Assembly (NCBI RefSeq): GCF_008271295.1
Contig: NZ_VTOY01000007.1
Span: 1 to 64,000 of the forward strand
Source: Pseudoselenomonas ruminis
Lineage (GTDB): Bacteria > Bacillota > Negativicutes > Selenomonadales > Selenomonadaceae
Length of the DNA stretch: 64,000 bases
Direction: 5' to 3'
Below are positions 50,594-61,055 of the stretch, one piece after another; position 1 is the first letter of the stretch, and each line of letters begins with the position of its first letter. Under the pieces are notes generated by a model. That model was not told where the DNA came from. It made no database searches and saw only the letters and a list, made by a program, of their open reading frames with translations. Position numbers and translations under genes: made by a program.

Positions 50594-50643
50594 TAGGTTT
50601 ATCGTTGATTTGAAATTGTTTTAATTTGTTTACATTTATAAAA

Positions 50644-50682
50644 AAGGCGGTTCTTCCCGGCATAACCAGGAAGAACCACCTT
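50644..50682 (-). terminator. Terminator of a chemoreceptor gene
   Basis: AAGGcGGTTCTTCC and GGAAGAACCaCCTT arms with an inner GG/CC are followed by T6 on the minus strand. Confidence 0.85.
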
Positions 50683-50693
50683 CATGTATTGAA

Positions 50694-52403
50694 TTAGAAT
50701 TTGAATTTTGCCAACGCTTCCTGCTGTTTCTGGGCCAGAACTGCTAACGAATCACTGGCTGAAGCAATTTCCTGTGCCGAAGCGGACTGCTCCTCCGTGG
50801 CAGCCGATACAGCCTGCATCTCTGATGCTACCTGATTGCTGTATTCGCTGATGTTGGCCACTTCCGTCGTGATAGCTGCCGACTCTGCCGCCATTGCCTC
50901 AACAGCCTCATCCACCGTCTGAATCTGCTGCGATACGCCGTTAACGAGGCCATTGATTTCCTCGAACATCGAGCGCAGGCCTTCTACCGAACGCGCACCG
51001 GCCACAACCGCTTCGCGGCCATTACGCATCGAATCAACGGCATCCTCCGTATCACGCTGTATGTCCTTGATAAGACGGGCAATCTTTTCTGCCGATTCCT
51101 GGGACTCATGGGCCAGTTTGCTGACCTCTTCGGCAACTACCGTGAAACCGCGGCCATGCTCACCAGCACGGGCAGCCTCGATAGCAGCATTGAGTGCCAG
51201 CAGATTCGTCTGCTCAGCAATACCGGCCATCGTGTCGACAATTTCGCCAATTTCTTTCGAACGTTCACCCAGACGGTCAACGACCTCTGCCGAACCATTT
51301 ACCGTTTTTTCAACGCTGCGAATCTGTTCAACCGATTCGCCGATAGCTACCGAACCATCGGCAGCGCGGCGGGCTGCCGATGCTGAATTGTCGGCAACTT
51401 TTGCCGACTGGGATTTTACATGGCTTACAGCCTGCTGTACGCGCTCAACCGACTCGTTGCTCTTGACAACAGCTTTCTGCTGGTCTTCGACCGAGTTTAC
51501 GACATCCGAAGCCGACTGCGCAACCTGGGTCGAAGCCTGCGCTGCCTGATTGGAGCTTGCCGTAAGCTCCTCCGACGATGCGGCCAGCTGCTCGGACGAT
51601 TCGCTGACATTGCGCATGAGTTTCGTGAGTTCGCCGCGCATCTGCCCCAACGCGCGGAGCATCTGGCCCAGCTCATCTCCGCGGTCAATCACCCCCTGAT
51701 TGGCCATCCGGAAATCACCGTCACGCATCCTGTTGCAGGCAGTTACCGCTTTGCCCAACGATTCCGTAATATCGCGGATAATAATGACCGAAAGGCCGCC
51801 CAGAATGACGAATGCCACCAGCACCAGAATCATCGAGAAGGTAATCTGGTGACTGTTTCTATCCTTGATGTCGTTGTTGAGGTTTTCAGCGTTGTCATCG
51901 GCCACCTGACGCAAGCCCTGCAAGCTCTTGAGCAGGTCTTTTACCGTCGTGTTCTCGATTTTCTTATACGCCGTCCAGGCTTCCGCCTGCTTGCCTTCAG
52001 CTACCAAAGACTTAACATTCTGGACTTCCTTCATGTATTTTGCCCACAACGCTTCCGTATTCGGAATTTCTGCAGCTGCCCGTTCGGACTTCATGCCGAT
52101 GACTTTGTACTTCTCCCAGTTTTCATTGTATTTGTTGATGCGTTCGTCCAAAGCCTCCTCGATGGCTTTGTCTTTCGGGTCAAGGATATGCTTGACAACG
52201 TTCATCTGAACGCCGCGCATCAGACTCATTTCCGAGCCCATCCAACGCGTGGCTTTCAGCTTATTGCTATACATATCTTCGATATCGGTGCTGGCCTTGC
52301 TCATTCCGTTATAACTTGAAATGCCCAATGCAGCCATACCGATAATCCCCACAAGTACCAAGACAAGAATCTTGTACCCCATTTTGATGTCTTTCAATCT
52401 CAT
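50694..52403 (-). CDS. Methyl-accepting chemotaxis protein, paralogue A
   Basis: This 569-residue receptor has a first membrane helix at about residues 11-30, a helical periplasmic domain of about 155 residues (4HB_MCP) and a second helix at about 188-210. HAMP and signalling domains follow, with [26 protein letters not shown] at the tip. It is a close paralogue of the next gene (52664-54373): same length, nearly identical signalling half, diverged sensor half. That pattern points to tandem duplication followed by change of ligand. The ligand is unknown. Confidence 0.93.
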   Translation of the reverse strand: MRLKDIKMGYKILVLVLVGIIGMAALGISSYNGMSKASTDIEDMYSNKLKATRWMGSEMSLMRGVQMNVVKHILDPKDKAIEEALDERINKYNENWEKYKVIGMKSERAAAEIPNTEALWAKYMKEVQNVKSLVAEGKQAEAWTAYKKIENTTVKDLLKSLQGLRQVADDNAENLNNDIKDRNSHQITFSMILVLVAFVILGGLSVIIIRDITESLGKAVTACNRMRDGDFRMANQGVIDRGDELGQMLRALGQMRGELTKLMRNVSESSEQLAASSEELTASSNQAAQASTQVAQSASDVVNSVEDQQKAVVKSNESVERVQQAVSHVKSQSAKVADNSASAARRAADGSVAIGESVEQIRSVEKTVNGSAEVVDRLGERSKEIGEIVDTMAGIAEQTNLLALNAAIEAARAGEHGRGFTVVAEEVSKLAHESQESAEKIARLIKDIQRDTEDAVDSMRNGREAVVAGARSVEGLRSMFEEINGLVNGVSQQIQTVDEAVEAMAAESAAITTEVANISEYSNQVASEMQAVSAATEEQSASAQEIASASDSLAVLAQKQQEALAKFKF

Positions 52404-52603
52404 TTTCTCACACTGCCTTTCTGCAGTGGTCCTACTTTCCCAGCTAGTCCCACTTTTCCGTTAATCATCTTTCTCTTCCCCAAAAAGATTGCATTGCCAA
52501 TTTTAACGGAAAACAGCACCATTTACAAGCGTAAACATGTAGAAAAATACATATTCCCCTATATGAAAAAGTTATACACACTATTACTTATCGCTCTAAC
52601 GAC

Positions 52604-52645
52604 AAAAAGCCGCCGTCTCATACGCTTATGAGACGACAGCTTTTC
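52604..52645 (-). terminator. Terminator between the paralogous chemoreceptor genes
   Basis: Arms CGTCTCATA/TATGAGACG extended by AAAGC/GCTTT pair over about 40 bases. It ends the upstream gene (52664-54373). Confidence 0.8.
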
Positions 52646-52663
52646 TTCTGTAATATAAGTCTT

Positions 52664-54373
52664 TTAAAATTTGAAATGGGACAAAGTTTCCTGCTGTTTC
52701 TGGGCCAGTGCTGCCAGCGAATCACTTGCCGAGGCAATTTCTTCTGCCGATGCGGACTGCTCTTCCGTCGCAGCCGATACAGCCTGCATTTCCGAAGACA
52801 CCTGGTTGCTGTAACCACTGATGTTGTTTACCTCGTCCATGATGGAGTTTGCTTCCTTGGTCATCGCATCAACGGCTTCATCGACCGTCTGAATCTGAAC
52901 GGAAACGCCTTTGACGAGATTGTTGATTTCATCGAACATCGACCGCAGTTCTTCAACGGAACGCGCGCCCGATACCACCGCTTCGCGGCCGTTCTGCATC
53001 GATTTGACAGCTGCTTCCGTATCCTGCTGGATGCCTTTGATAAGCTGCGCAATCTTTTCCGCCGATTCCTGCGATTCGTGGGCGAGTTTGCCAACTTCTT
53101 CCGCTACTACCGTAAAGCCACGGCCATGCTCACCAGCACGGGCTGCCTCAATAGCCGCATTGAGCGCCAGGAGGTTCGTCTGCTCAGCAATACCGGCCAT
53201 CGTATCGACGATTTCGCCGATTTCACGGGAACGGACGCCCAGACGGTCAACGACCTCTGCCGAACCTTTAACCGTTTCCTCAGCACTCTTGATGCGTTCA
53301 ACCGAGTCATCAATGGATACCGAACCAGCAGCAGCCTGTTCAGCTGCCGAAGCCGAATTACCGGCTACCATGCGCGACTGCTCCTTGACGTGAGCCACAG
53401 CGCTCTGAACACGAGCTACCGACTCATTGCTGTTGACGACAGCTTTCTGCTGATTTTCAACCGTGTTGACGACTTCAGAAGCCGACTGGGCAACCTGCGT
53501 CGATGCTTGCGCCGCCTGATTCGAGCTGGCCGTAAGCTCCTCGGAGGAAGCTGCGAGTTGCTCGGAAGACTCGCTGACACTGCGCATGAGGTCATTGAGT
53601 TCCTTGCGCATCGCAAACAGTGCATTGGCCATAGCGCCGAGCTCATCGCCACGGTCGATGCTGCTTACGCCATCGGTACGGAAATCACCTTTTTTCATTG
53701 CTTCGCAAATGGCAACGCCACGATGAAGCGAGCTCGTGATATCGCGGATAATAACGACGGACAAACCAGCGAGCAATGCCAGCGCTACCAAGTTTACCAT
53801 GAACGAGAACTTGATATGATTGGTATTGCTTTCCTTGATTTCCTGGTTGAGAATATCTGCATTATCATCGGCTACTTTGCGCAGAGCCTGCTGACTCTTG
53901 AGCAAATCTTCTGCCGTCGTCAGTTCAACCTTGCGAAAATGCTTCCAGGCCTCCTCTTTCTTGCCTTCCTTCACCAGGCGGCGTGCTTCCTGCACACCCT
54001 GCTTAAATTCATTCCACTTGGCTTCCGTATTCGGGATCTCCGCGGCAGCTTTGTCCGCCCGCATGCCCAGTGGCCGATATTCACTCCAGTAGCTTTCGTA
54101 CTTCTGGATGTTTACATCAATCGATTCCTCTACCTTGGCATCATTCGGTTCTAAAATATATTCAACAGTGCTTACCTTGACGGCACGCATGAGACTGATT
54201 TCCGTTCCGAGCAAACGAGTGGCCTGCAATTTGCGACTATACATATTGTCGAGATCATCACTTGCCTTGCTCATACCCTGATAACTCGATAAACCGAGAG
54301 CTACCATACCGATGATGCCAATGATTACCAGCACCATAATCTTGTAACCAATACGAACGTCCTTTAATCGCAT
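52664..54373 (-). CDS. Methyl-accepting chemotaxis protein, paralogue B
   Basis: This 569-residue receptor has the same layout as its neighbour at 50694: membrane helix near residues 11-30, a helical sensor domain, a second helix near 188-210, HAMP, and signalling domain. The sensor domains share motifs such as [14 protein letters not shown] with [13 protein letters not shown], while the surfaces between them differ. Each copy has its own terminator, so they are probably transcribed apart. Confidence 0.93.
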   Translation of the reverse strand: MRLKDVRIGYKIMVLVIIGIIGMVALGLSSYQGMSKASDDLDNMYSRKLQATRLLGTEISLMRAVKVSTVEYILEPNDAKVEESIDVNIQKYESYWSEYRPLGMRADKAAAEIPNTEAKWNEFKQGVQEARRLVKEGKKEEAWKHFRKVELTTAEDLLKSQQALRKVADDNADILNQEIKESNTNHIKFSFMVNLVALALLAGLSVVIIRDITSSLHRGVAICEAMKKGDFRTDGVSSIDRGDELGAMANALFAMRKELNDLMRSVSESSEQLAASSEELTASSNQAAQASTQVAQSASEVVNTVENQQKAVVNSNESVARVQSAVAHVKEQSRMVAGNSASAAEQAAAGSVSIDDSVERIKSAEETVKGSAEVVDRLGVRSREIGEIVDTMAGIAEQTNLLALNAAIEAARAGEHGRGFTVVAEEVGKLAHESQESAEKIAQLIKGIQQDTEAAVKSMQNGREAVVSGARSVEELRSMFDEINNLVKGVSVQIQTVDEAVDAMTKEANSIMDEVNNISGYSNQVSSEMQAVSAATEEQSASAEEIASASDSLAALAQKQQETLSHFKF

Positions 54374-54600
54374 TCCTTCACTCTGCCTTTCTCTTTGCTG
54401 TTAAAAACTCTTGTCCCCAGATCCTTTTTCCTACACCCAACTGTTTTCGCATCCGAAAACGACACTTGCTAATTATACTCTGTGTCAGCACCTCCCACAA
54501 TGTTAGGATTCTACAAAATTTAGGACTTTTGTCGGTAGTTTTCTACATTACGCTATTCTGAAAACTATCACTTTTCTTATTGATGCCATTTATAATAAAA

Positions 54601-54626
54601 AAGGCATCCCATAAATAGGATGCCTT
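54601..54626 (-). terminator. Terminator of the jet/mks operon
   Basis: AAGGCATCC/GGATGCCTT arms and an 8-base loop are followed by six T residues on the minus strand. It closes the operon directly after jetC, leaving no room for a jetD. Confidence 0.85.
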
Positions 54627-54643
54627 AAACCTGTTGATTTTCT

Positions 54644-57600
54644 TCACTTTTGCTCGTTATGAGCCATTTTTTCAGCCTGCAATTGTTCTATCGTCAAATT
54701 TCGCAAATAGGACTTATGCTCTTCATCTTTTTGATAGACGAAACCTACATGACGCACGAATGGTTCAATCGTCGCAATCTTCAAAAGCGGCGTTACCACC
54801 AGCAGCTGCAAATCCATTTTGCGGAAGAGCTCCAGCCCAAAACGTGCCGACTCATCCGAACTCTTAAGGAAGGCCTCATCGATGACGACAAAGCGGAACG
54901 ATTGCTCACTGGCCCGTTTTCCTTCGAGGCCAAAATTATACACGATACTTGCCGCTAGTATCGTATAGGCAAGTTTTTCCTTCTGGCCGCCCGACTTGCC
55001 GCCCGAATCCGTATAATGCTCATATTCCACATCCATGCCGGGAGCCGGGTCGCGCCACCGCTCAGATGCGGCGAACGTATACCAGTTGCGCACGTCGATG
55101 ACCTCACGCCGCCAGCGGGCATCGATTTCCGTACAGCCAGGCCTTCCCTGCAGGCGCTCCAATATTTTCGCCACCTGCTGGAATTTCTGTTCACTGTAAC
55201 TGTCATCAACAGCACCAGTCAGTGCATCATCGGTGCAGGCCCGCAGGTCACGGCGGAACTGCTGTATGGTATCGCTTACCGCATGACTGCATTCAATCTG
55301 GATATAGCGGCCCTCATTATAGTCAATCTCAGCCAACGAGCGGTTGATGCGCGCGATACGGTCTTCGATTTCCTGACAGGTGTTCTCCAAATGCGTCTGG
55401 AAAAGCGCAATCTGATTGATGGTATTTTCCTTCAGCAATTCCCGGAACCGTCCCTCAAATTTCGGCAAGTCGTCGGTGCGCAGGCGGTTGAGGACGGCGA
55501 TATAATCCGCAGCTGCCTCCGGAGAACAGAGCAGGTCCGCACTCGCCTCGGGCCAATTCTGCCGGAACCCCGTCATCAGCCGCGTGAGCTCCTCACCATG
55601 ATGACGAAGAATCTGTTCCTGCCGATGACCTTCTTCCTGCAGCCAAGCACCAAAGCGGGCCTGCAGCTTCGGCCGGCTGGTGAGTTCAAAGGTCTGATTG
55701 GGCAACGCCTCCGCCATATAGCGCTCCAGCAGCGGATATACCTCAGACTGCACCTCAGCAGGGGTCTCATTCATAAGCTCGGCTTCTACTATCATCTGTT
55801 CACGGGTTCCACGGCAGCGCTCCTGAATCCGGCTGGCTTCATCCTGCTTGGAACTTACTTCCTGCTGGCAGCGCGCCACCTGACGCACCAGGTCCTGCTC
55901 TTCCTCCTGGAGTTTGCGGTAAACGTCGTTCTTTTGCCGCAGTTCTTCCACACGCTGCTGAAGTTTTGCCAGCTGCTGATTTAGCGGCACAATGTCAAGT
56001 TCCTGAAAGCTCTTGACCTGGCCTGCCAGCATAATGGCGTCCTTTTCTCCCTGCAGCTTCTTCTGCGCCGCCTTATTCTTACGCAGCTTCTGCTGGAAAA
56101 ATTTCTGTTCCTCGCGGATATTCTCGCGCTCCTCCTGCAAGGATTGGATTTTGCGCAGGTTAGAATACCCCAACACATAATCGCGGCGGTTATCGAGGTC
56201 CCGGCGGTCATCCTTTTCATGACGGCGGCCGTTAATCTTGACCTGTCCGTTGCGGGTCAGGGCAAACTTGGCCTGACGGAATTCCTGCATCGTCTCACAG
56301 CAGGTATGACGGAACCGTGTATAGAGCTCACTGCTCAGCCAGCCGCAATACGCCGACTCCTCTTTGAGCAGCAGTTTACGGCAGGCGGCATCCTCGGGCA
56401 GCGTTTCCAGATCCACGGATTCTACGTAGTCCGAAACGCGGAAATACACCAATTTCACATGAAGATTGTGCTTTTCCATCCAGCCAGCGACCTCACCGTA
56501 ATGAGCATCGGAAACCAGCAAAGAAATACCGAAACCATGAAGCAGCCGTTCCAGCGCGCCTTCCCATTCGGCTTCTGTTTCCTTGACGGCCATAAGCTCC
56601 CCGGCAAAGGGCATCTCATCTTCCGCCAGCCCCAAGTCCTCACAAAGCTGCTTACGAATCTTGACATATTTATTCGGGATATTCGATTTGCGCTTTGCCA
56701 GCGATTCAATTTCCTCCGTCAGCTGCGCCTCCATCGCCACAGCCTCTTTGCGGTTGGCTTCAACAGCAACACTATCCGCCATCAAATCCTCGAGCTCCTG
56801 CTCGATGGACTGGCCGCGTTCCTGCATGTCCTGCTGATTCGTGCGGAAAGCCTCTGCCGAGGACGGCATCGCTAATGCGAGCAAATCAAGCTGTTGCTGG
56901 TATTTTTCCCGCACCAGTTCGCACTGGCCCTTTTGCTGCTGGCAAAGCTCCAGCTGGTGACGCACCTCGTCCAGCTGCTGGCCGCCATTGCGGGCCATTT
57001 CCCGGCGGACGCCGTCCAGCTGCTGTTGCAGACTGCCGAAGGTGCCTTTGGCATCCTGCAGGCATTTCTGCAGTCCGGCTAACTTTTCCTCGGACTGCTG
57101 CAGCATGCCCGCCTGCACTTTATACGCCTTGCCGGCAAACCAGCTGGCCAAATGCTGCTGCATGACGGCATTTTCCTTTTGCTTCTGGCCGGCAGCTGCG
57201 TATTCCTCACCGAGTGTTTCAATGGGCTGCAGGTATTTTTGCTGCTCACGGGCCCGCTCCACTGCCTGATGCGCCGCCTCGAGGTCATGGTACTGGCGCA
57301 GCATGACTTCGACCTCCTGCTCCGCATCCGGCACTTCGAGCATATTCTGGCGCACAAAGCCTGTGAGGCTGTCGACTTTTTTCATCGAAATCGTCTGCTG
57401 GAACAGATCCATTGCCTGAACCTGACGGATGCCGAAAATCTTGCGGAACTCACGCCCATACTGAGGATAGTCGTCAAAGGTCTTGATAAAGGAATCTCGT
57501 TCGAGCTGCTTGCGGAATGCGCGCATATCGCCGCCGATAGCCGAAAAGCGCTCCGTTATCGAAAGAGTCTTCTGCGCCAGCACGTAAAACCGCTTAGGCG

Positions 57601-58036
57601 AAGCCGCCGCCTCATCGGGGAACCAAAAGACCTGTGCCAGCGTCACCGTGCGGCCAAAATTCCGATCCGAGAACACGCCGAGAACGACGCTGTACTGGTC
57701 TTTGCCGCGCAAAGCCTCGGGACGGCCGCCACCATCTTCCGTGCGCTTCTGTCCATAATATCCGCGTACATACGAAGCCAGACTGCGTTCCTTGGCACTC
57801 GCATCCGCAGCCTTATTATAGGTCACCTTGCGCGGCGGCACCAAAAGCGTGATGATGGCATCGACTAATGTCGACTTTCCCGAACCGACATCACCGGTAA
57901 GCAGCGACGTATCGCCCGCAAGTTCCAGCGTCCAGACCTTCTGGTCAAAAGTTCCCCAGTTATAGACTTCAAGCCGTTGCAGACGGAAGCCGAGCGGGAT
58001 GTCCTTCAGTTCAGTCGTCGTCTCGAATAAGTTCAT
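54644..58036 (-). CDS. jetC: SMC-like ATPase, JetC/MksB type
   Basis: This 1130-residue SMC-family ATPase has Walker A at GDVGSGKST (residues 48-56). A long coiled coil with a small hinge (about residues 470-570) follows. The C-terminal half has the signature SGGQKEKLAYTILA and Walker B VVIDEAFLKSSDES (about residue 1050). All ATPase motifs look intact. JetC and MksB extrude DNA loops together with a kleisin and a KITE protein. The start, preceded by GAAGGAGAG, overlaps jetB by 26 bases. In Wadjet systems JetABC brings the nuclease JetD to circular plasmids. Here jetD is absent, so a chromosome-organising MksBEF role is equally possible. Confidence 0.88.
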   Translation of the reverse strand: MNLFETTTELKDIPLGFRLQRLEVYNWGTFDQKVWTLELAGDTSLLTGDVGSGKSTLVDAIITLLVPPRKVTYNKAADASAKERSLASYVRGYYGQKRTEDGGGRPEALRGKDQYSVVLGVFSDRNFGRTVTLAQVFWFPDEAAASPKRFYVLAQKTLSITERFSAIGGDMRAFRKQLERDSFIKTFDDYPQYGREFRKIFGIRQVQAMDLFQQTISMKKVDSLTGFVRQNMLEVPDAEQEVEVMLRQYHDLEAAHQAVERAREQQKYLQPIETLGEEYAAAGQKQKENAVMQQHLASWFAGKAYKVQAGMLQQSEEKLAGLQKCLQDAKGTFGSLQQQLDGVRREMARNGGQQLDEVRHQLELCQQQKGQCELVREKYQQQLDLLALAMPSSAEAFRTNQQDMQERGQSIEQELEDLMADSVAVEANRKEAVAMEAQLTEEIESLAKRKSNIPNKYVKIRKQLCEDLGLAEDEMPFAGELMAVKETEAEWEGALERLLHGFGISLLVSDAHYGEVAGWMEKHNLHVKLVYFRVSDYVESVDLETLPEDAACRKLLLKEESAYCGWLSSELYTRFRHTCCETMQEFRQAKFALTRNGQVKINGRRHEKDDRRDLDNRRDYVLGYSNLRKIQSLQEERENIREEQKFFQQKLRKNKAAQKKLQGEKDAIMLAGQVKSFQELDIVPLNQQLAKLQQRVEELRQKNDVYRKLQEEEQDLVRQVARCQQEVSSKQDEASRIQERCRGTREQMIVEAELMNETPAEVQSEVYPLLERYMAEALPNQTFELTSRPKLQARFGAWLQEEGHRQEQILRHHGEELTRLMTGFRQNWPEASADLLCSPEAAADYIAVLNRLRTDDLPKFEGRFRELLKENTINQIALFQTHLENTCQEIEDRIARINRSLAEIDYNEGRYIQIECSHAVSDTIQQFRRDLRACTDDALTGAVDDSYSEQKFQQVAKILERLQGRPGCTEIDARWRREVIDVRNWYTFAASERWRDPAPGMDVEYEHYTDSGGKSGGQKEKLAYTILAASIVYNFGLEGKRASEQSFRFVVIDEAFLKSSDESARFGLELFRKMDLQLLVVTPLLKIATIEPFVRHVGFVYQKDEEHKSYLRNLTIEQLQAEKMAHNEQK

Positions 58037-58679
58037 CCATCATCTCTCCTTCCTCATTTTCCTCTTCGTCCGCTGCATCATGGCGCGCCTGCCCGTATTG
58101 TTCATACGCCTCCAATTTCCGCGCAAAATCATCCAGCCACTGCGCATCGACAAAGCTGCGCAAAACCGGACGCACTTCGTAATCCGTATCCTTGCCCTTG
58201 ATTTTCAGCAAAAAGCCCATGCGCATCGCCGCGCGCACGAGATGCTCTACCGACTGGCGGTATTTCATCTCATTAATCTGCACCGGCAAAAAGGGTTCCA
58301 TGCGGCGCAGAATATCCTCGAAGCTGATGACGACGCGGTCGCCACCGGCCGCCCGGTCATACTCAGCCAGCACCTTGCGCAACTGTACCAACAGCATCGA
58401 CAGATTATAGCTCAGCGGATAGCGCGGCACAATATGCGGCAGACCGCTGCCTTCTTCCTGGCGCAGATAGGCATACTCGTCAAGCTCATCGATGATAAGC
58501 GTGAGGCCAATGCGACGGAAATAATCACGCAGTTCCGTCTGGCGGCTGGTAATATCCTGCCAAAGTGCCTCATCCCGTCCGCGGCTGACGATTCCCTTTA
58601 AAAGCATGACAGCCGCCCGCGAAAAAGCCTGCTCCTGCGGATTTTCGCCCATATCGGCTGCGTTATTCTCCAAATCCAT
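58011..58679 (-). CDS. jetB: KITE-type subunit, JetB/MksE (DUF4194)
   Basis: This 222-residue protein matches the DUF4194 family: two winged-helix-like domains (ILRRMEPFLPVQINEMKYRQSVEHLVRAAMRMGF) and an acidic C-terminal tail. It bridges the kleisin and the SMC heads. GGAGG precedes the ATG. It overlaps jetC and lies three bases after jetA ends, so the subunits are translated together. Confidence 0.86.
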   Translation of the reverse strand: MDLENNAADMGENPQEQAFSRAAVMLLKGIVSRGRDEALWQDITSRQTELRDYFRRIGLTLIIDELDEYAYLRQEEGSGLPHIVPRYPLSYNLSMLLVQLRKVLAEYDRAAGGDRVVISFEDILRRMEPFLPVQINEMKYRQSVEHLVRAAMRMGFLLKIKGKDTDYEVRPVLRSFVDAQWLDDFARKLEAYEQYGQARHDAADEEENEEGEMMDELIRDDD

Positions 58680-58681
58680 AT

Positions 58682-60151
58682 CTATGATTTCCTCCGAAAT
58701 GTAACCCGATTACAAACGGCCATAAGCTTCTGCCCGTCGCGTTCAAATAAAATACGCTCTAATGCACTGCTGTCAAAAGCCTCGGCTTCTTCATGGCTGG
58801 CCAGTACCAAATACCCTAACAGCTCAGGCAATCCCTGCTGCAAAGGATGTACCGCCAGCACTTCCGCTAAGCTGACTTCCGGACGCTCAGCCAAAAGGTC
58901 ATTGACATTTGTCTGAAGCTGCTCGCGGTCAACAATGACCTGATTGAAAATGGCCGAAAGCTCCCCATCTTCCCCACTGCCCGCCTGCAATACAGGACTC
59001 ACGAGCTTTGTTGCCTGCGGCGGGGCAAAGAGGCGGCGCTCCATCGGCAGCTGTACGGCCGGCGCAATCTCCCGGATAGACGTAAATTCGCCCCCCGGCA
59101 GTTGGCCGCGCTTATCCACGGCACTCGTTTCGATTCGCTGAATCAGCTGGTAAATCGTCCGTTCCTCCTGCAGATACGCTTCATCGACATAGCGGCGCAG
59201 CTGGGCTGAGAGCTGCCCCAGTGTCTGCTGCACCGAACCTGCCGCCCGCACCCATTCCCGATTGATGGACATCAGCGGATGATCCGGCAGCAATTCCCGG
59301 ATAGGCTCCGTCTTACTCAGCTGCGCCATCGTCTCCCGAAAGTCTTCCTGCTGCTGCGACAGCATCAAATAGCGCCAGAACGCCATAAAACTCCGCCCCT
59401 GCTCCGATTTGCGGATGATATCACTCTCATTGAATATCTTTTCCAGCAGTTCGCCCTTGCCCCGCGTCCACTTGACTACATCATCCTGTACTTTACGCGT
59501 AAGCTCGCGGAAGTTCTCCTCCACCTCACGAAAATCGGCCAATATCGCCTGGGCGGTGTCCTCGGCCTGCAAGAACCGCTCCTTGACCTGCACATCATCG
59601 AGCTGGGGTTTTACCACACCACTTGATTCGATTTCTGCTAACTCCGCCGCGATTTTTTGCTGCTGTTCGCGAAGATACGCCTTGCGGTGCTCCACATCGG
59701 TGTCTGTTTCCCGGGCAATTTCATGAAGCAGATTAAAAACCGTGCGCAAGCGCGACTCCGTACCGACAAAATCCTGCTTGTGCAAACTTACGAGCCACTC
59801 CACGGCCTTCTGGGCTGGAGCAGTAAGGTCATAATACCAGTCATCGTGATATTCATATTTCCGCAGCCAGCCATGATCGGGGTCAGACCAAATTTCCAAA
59901 TAATCCTGCGGGGCACGGCCGAAAGCTTCCCCTTCCGTCTGCTGCTGCGCATCGTAGAGGAACATATCCAGATGCTCCAATAGTTCCTGCGCCTCAATGC
60001 CGCGGCGTTTGCCAGCAATAAACTCCCGGTAAAAAAAGGCCGCAATAAAGGCAGCCTGGTCGGCTGTAAGTAACCGCCAGGCTGCGTGATTCATGCGCAG
60101 ATTGCGCAAATAATCGTATGTCATATAATCCGGAATCCCGGCCAAAACCAT
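58682..60151 (-). CDS. jetA: Kleisin-type subunit, JetA/MksF (DUF3375)
   Basis: This 489-residue protein is of the DUF3375 family. It has an N-terminal winged-helix region (DYLRNLRMNHAAWRLLTADQAAFIAAFFYREF), a long helical middle (about residues 160-260) and a C-terminal domain. As kleisin it would close the SMC ring and bind JetB. AAGGGG precedes the ATG, which lies six bases past the end of a TauE-type exporter gene. Order and spacing (jetA-jetB-jetC) are those of Wadjet and MksFEB operons. Confidence 0.86.
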   Translation of the reverse strand: MVLAGIPDYMTYDYLRNLRMNHAAWRLLTADQAAFIAAFFYREFIAGKRRGIEAQELLEHLDMFLYDAQQQTEGEAFGRAPQDYLEIWSDPDHGWLRKYEYHDDWYYDLTAPAQKAVEWLVSLHKQDFVGTESRLRTVFNLLHEIARETDTDVEHRKAYLREQQQKIAAELAEIESSGVVKPQLDDVQVKERFLQAEDTAQAILADFREVEENFRELTRKVQDDVVKWTRGKGELLEKIFNESDIIRKSEQGRSFMAFWRYLMLSQQQEDFRETMAQLSKTEPIRELLPDHPLMSINREWVRAAGSVQQTLGQLSAQLRRYVDEAYLQEERTIYQLIQRIETSAVDKRGQLPGGEFTSIREIAPAVQLPMERRLFAPPQATKLVSPVLQAGSGEDGELSAIFNQVIVDREQLQTNVNDLLAERPEVSLAEVLAVHPLQQGLPELLGYLVLASHEEAEAFDSSALERILFERDGQKLMAVCNRVTFRRKS

Positions 60152-60157
60152 CGCCCC

Positions 60158-60922
60158 TTACTTGAACAAATCCAATAGCTGCTTGCCAATCAAAATGGTC
60201 GTCATAACGATAAACAGCGGCCGCACATATCCCGTACCCTTAGAGAGAGCCATGCGGGCCCCGCACCAGGCTCCAACAATCATCGAAAGCCCCATCGGAA
60301 TCGCATAGGAAAAGTCTACGAGACCAAAATACGTGAAGAGCACCGCCGCCGAAATATTGCTGGCAAAATTCAGTGCCCGCGCATTAGCCGCCGCCCCGAT
60401 AAAGTCAAAACCCACCAGCAAAAAGGCAAACAGCAAAAACGAACCCGTCCCCGGGCCGAAAAATCCATCGTAAAATCCAAATAAAAACGCCACAAGGCAC
60501 GAGAGGATGAGCAGCCGCGCTGACATGCCCGCATAGTGATTTTCCCGTCCCCAGTCTTTTTTGGCAATACTGTAGATAAGCACAGCCACGAGCATGACCA
60601 CCACCAACGGCCGCAGGATATCCGATGGTATCATGCGCACAGCCAGTACGCCTATCCCCGAACCAATCAGCGAAATCGGAAACAATCGCCTAATCAGCCA
60701 CATATCCACCTTGCCCGATTTCACAAAGGTCACGAAACTCGTAAGCGCCCCCATAACGGCCGCCGCCTTGTTCGTCCCCAGCACGGTCACGGGCGGCAGT
60801 CCCGTCCACATCAGCGCCGGAATCGAAATAAGTCCGCCACCGCCGACTACCGAATCAATAAACGATGCCATAAAACCAAAAAACACCAGAAATCCCAGCG
60901 TCTGTATATCCAAAAACTCCAT
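60158..60922 (-). CDS. TauE/SafE (TSUP) family membrane transporter
   Basis: This 254-residue membrane protein has about eight helices and the family's glycine motifs (SVVGGGGLISIPALM near residues 24-38; FGFYDGFFGPGTGSF near 148-162). Relatives export sulfite, sulfoacetate or thiosulfate. The substrate here is unknown. It lies six bases upstream of jetA with one promoter for both, an unusual partner for an SMC complex. The ATG is preceded by GAGGTGCGGGG. Confidence 0.9.
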   Translation of the reverse strand: MEFLDIQTLGFLVFFGFMASFIDSVVGGGGLISIPALMWTGLPPVTVLGTNKAAAVMGALTSFVTFVKSGKVDMWLIRRLFPISLIGSGIGVLAVRMIPSDILRPLVVVMLVAVLIYSIAKKDWGRENHYAGMSARLLILSCLVAFLFGFYDGFFGPGTGSFLLFAFLLVGFDFIGAAANARALNFASNISAAVLFTYFGLVDFSYAIPMGLSMIVGAWCGARMALSKGTGYVRPLFIVMTTILIGKQLLDLFK

Positions 60923-60960
60923 CCCCGCACCTCAATCCGTATCAATTCATTCCAGCCCCT

Positions 60961-60966
60961 ATTATA
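60961..60966 (-). promoter_or_regulatory. Extended -10 of the exporter-jet operon
   Basis: TGCTATAAT on the minus strand (hexamer 60961-60966), 38 bases before the exporter ATG. The -35 region is weak. Confidence 0.55.
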
Positions 60967-61012
60967 GCAGAATCCGTTCCATACGAAAAGAAACCACCTG
61001 CAGATATAAAAC

Positions 61013-61044
61013 ATGGCTATTGCACGCATCGATGCAATAGCCAT
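61013..61044 (-). terminator. Terminator of metNIQ
   Basis: A perfect 12-bp stem ATGGCTATTGCA/TGCAATAGCCAT with an 8-base loop, then TTTTATAT on the minus strand. Confidence 0.85.
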
Positions 61045-61055
61045 ATTTTAACCGA

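Noticed and set aside
52628-54154. Plus-strand open frame of about 500 codons opposite a chemoreceptor gene
   Set aside because: It mirrors the repeated helical codon pattern of the chemoreceptor and has no independent support.
54374-54643. A jetD gene after jetC
   Set aside because: The space is 270 bases, holds a terminator and shows no coding frame for a nuclease domain.
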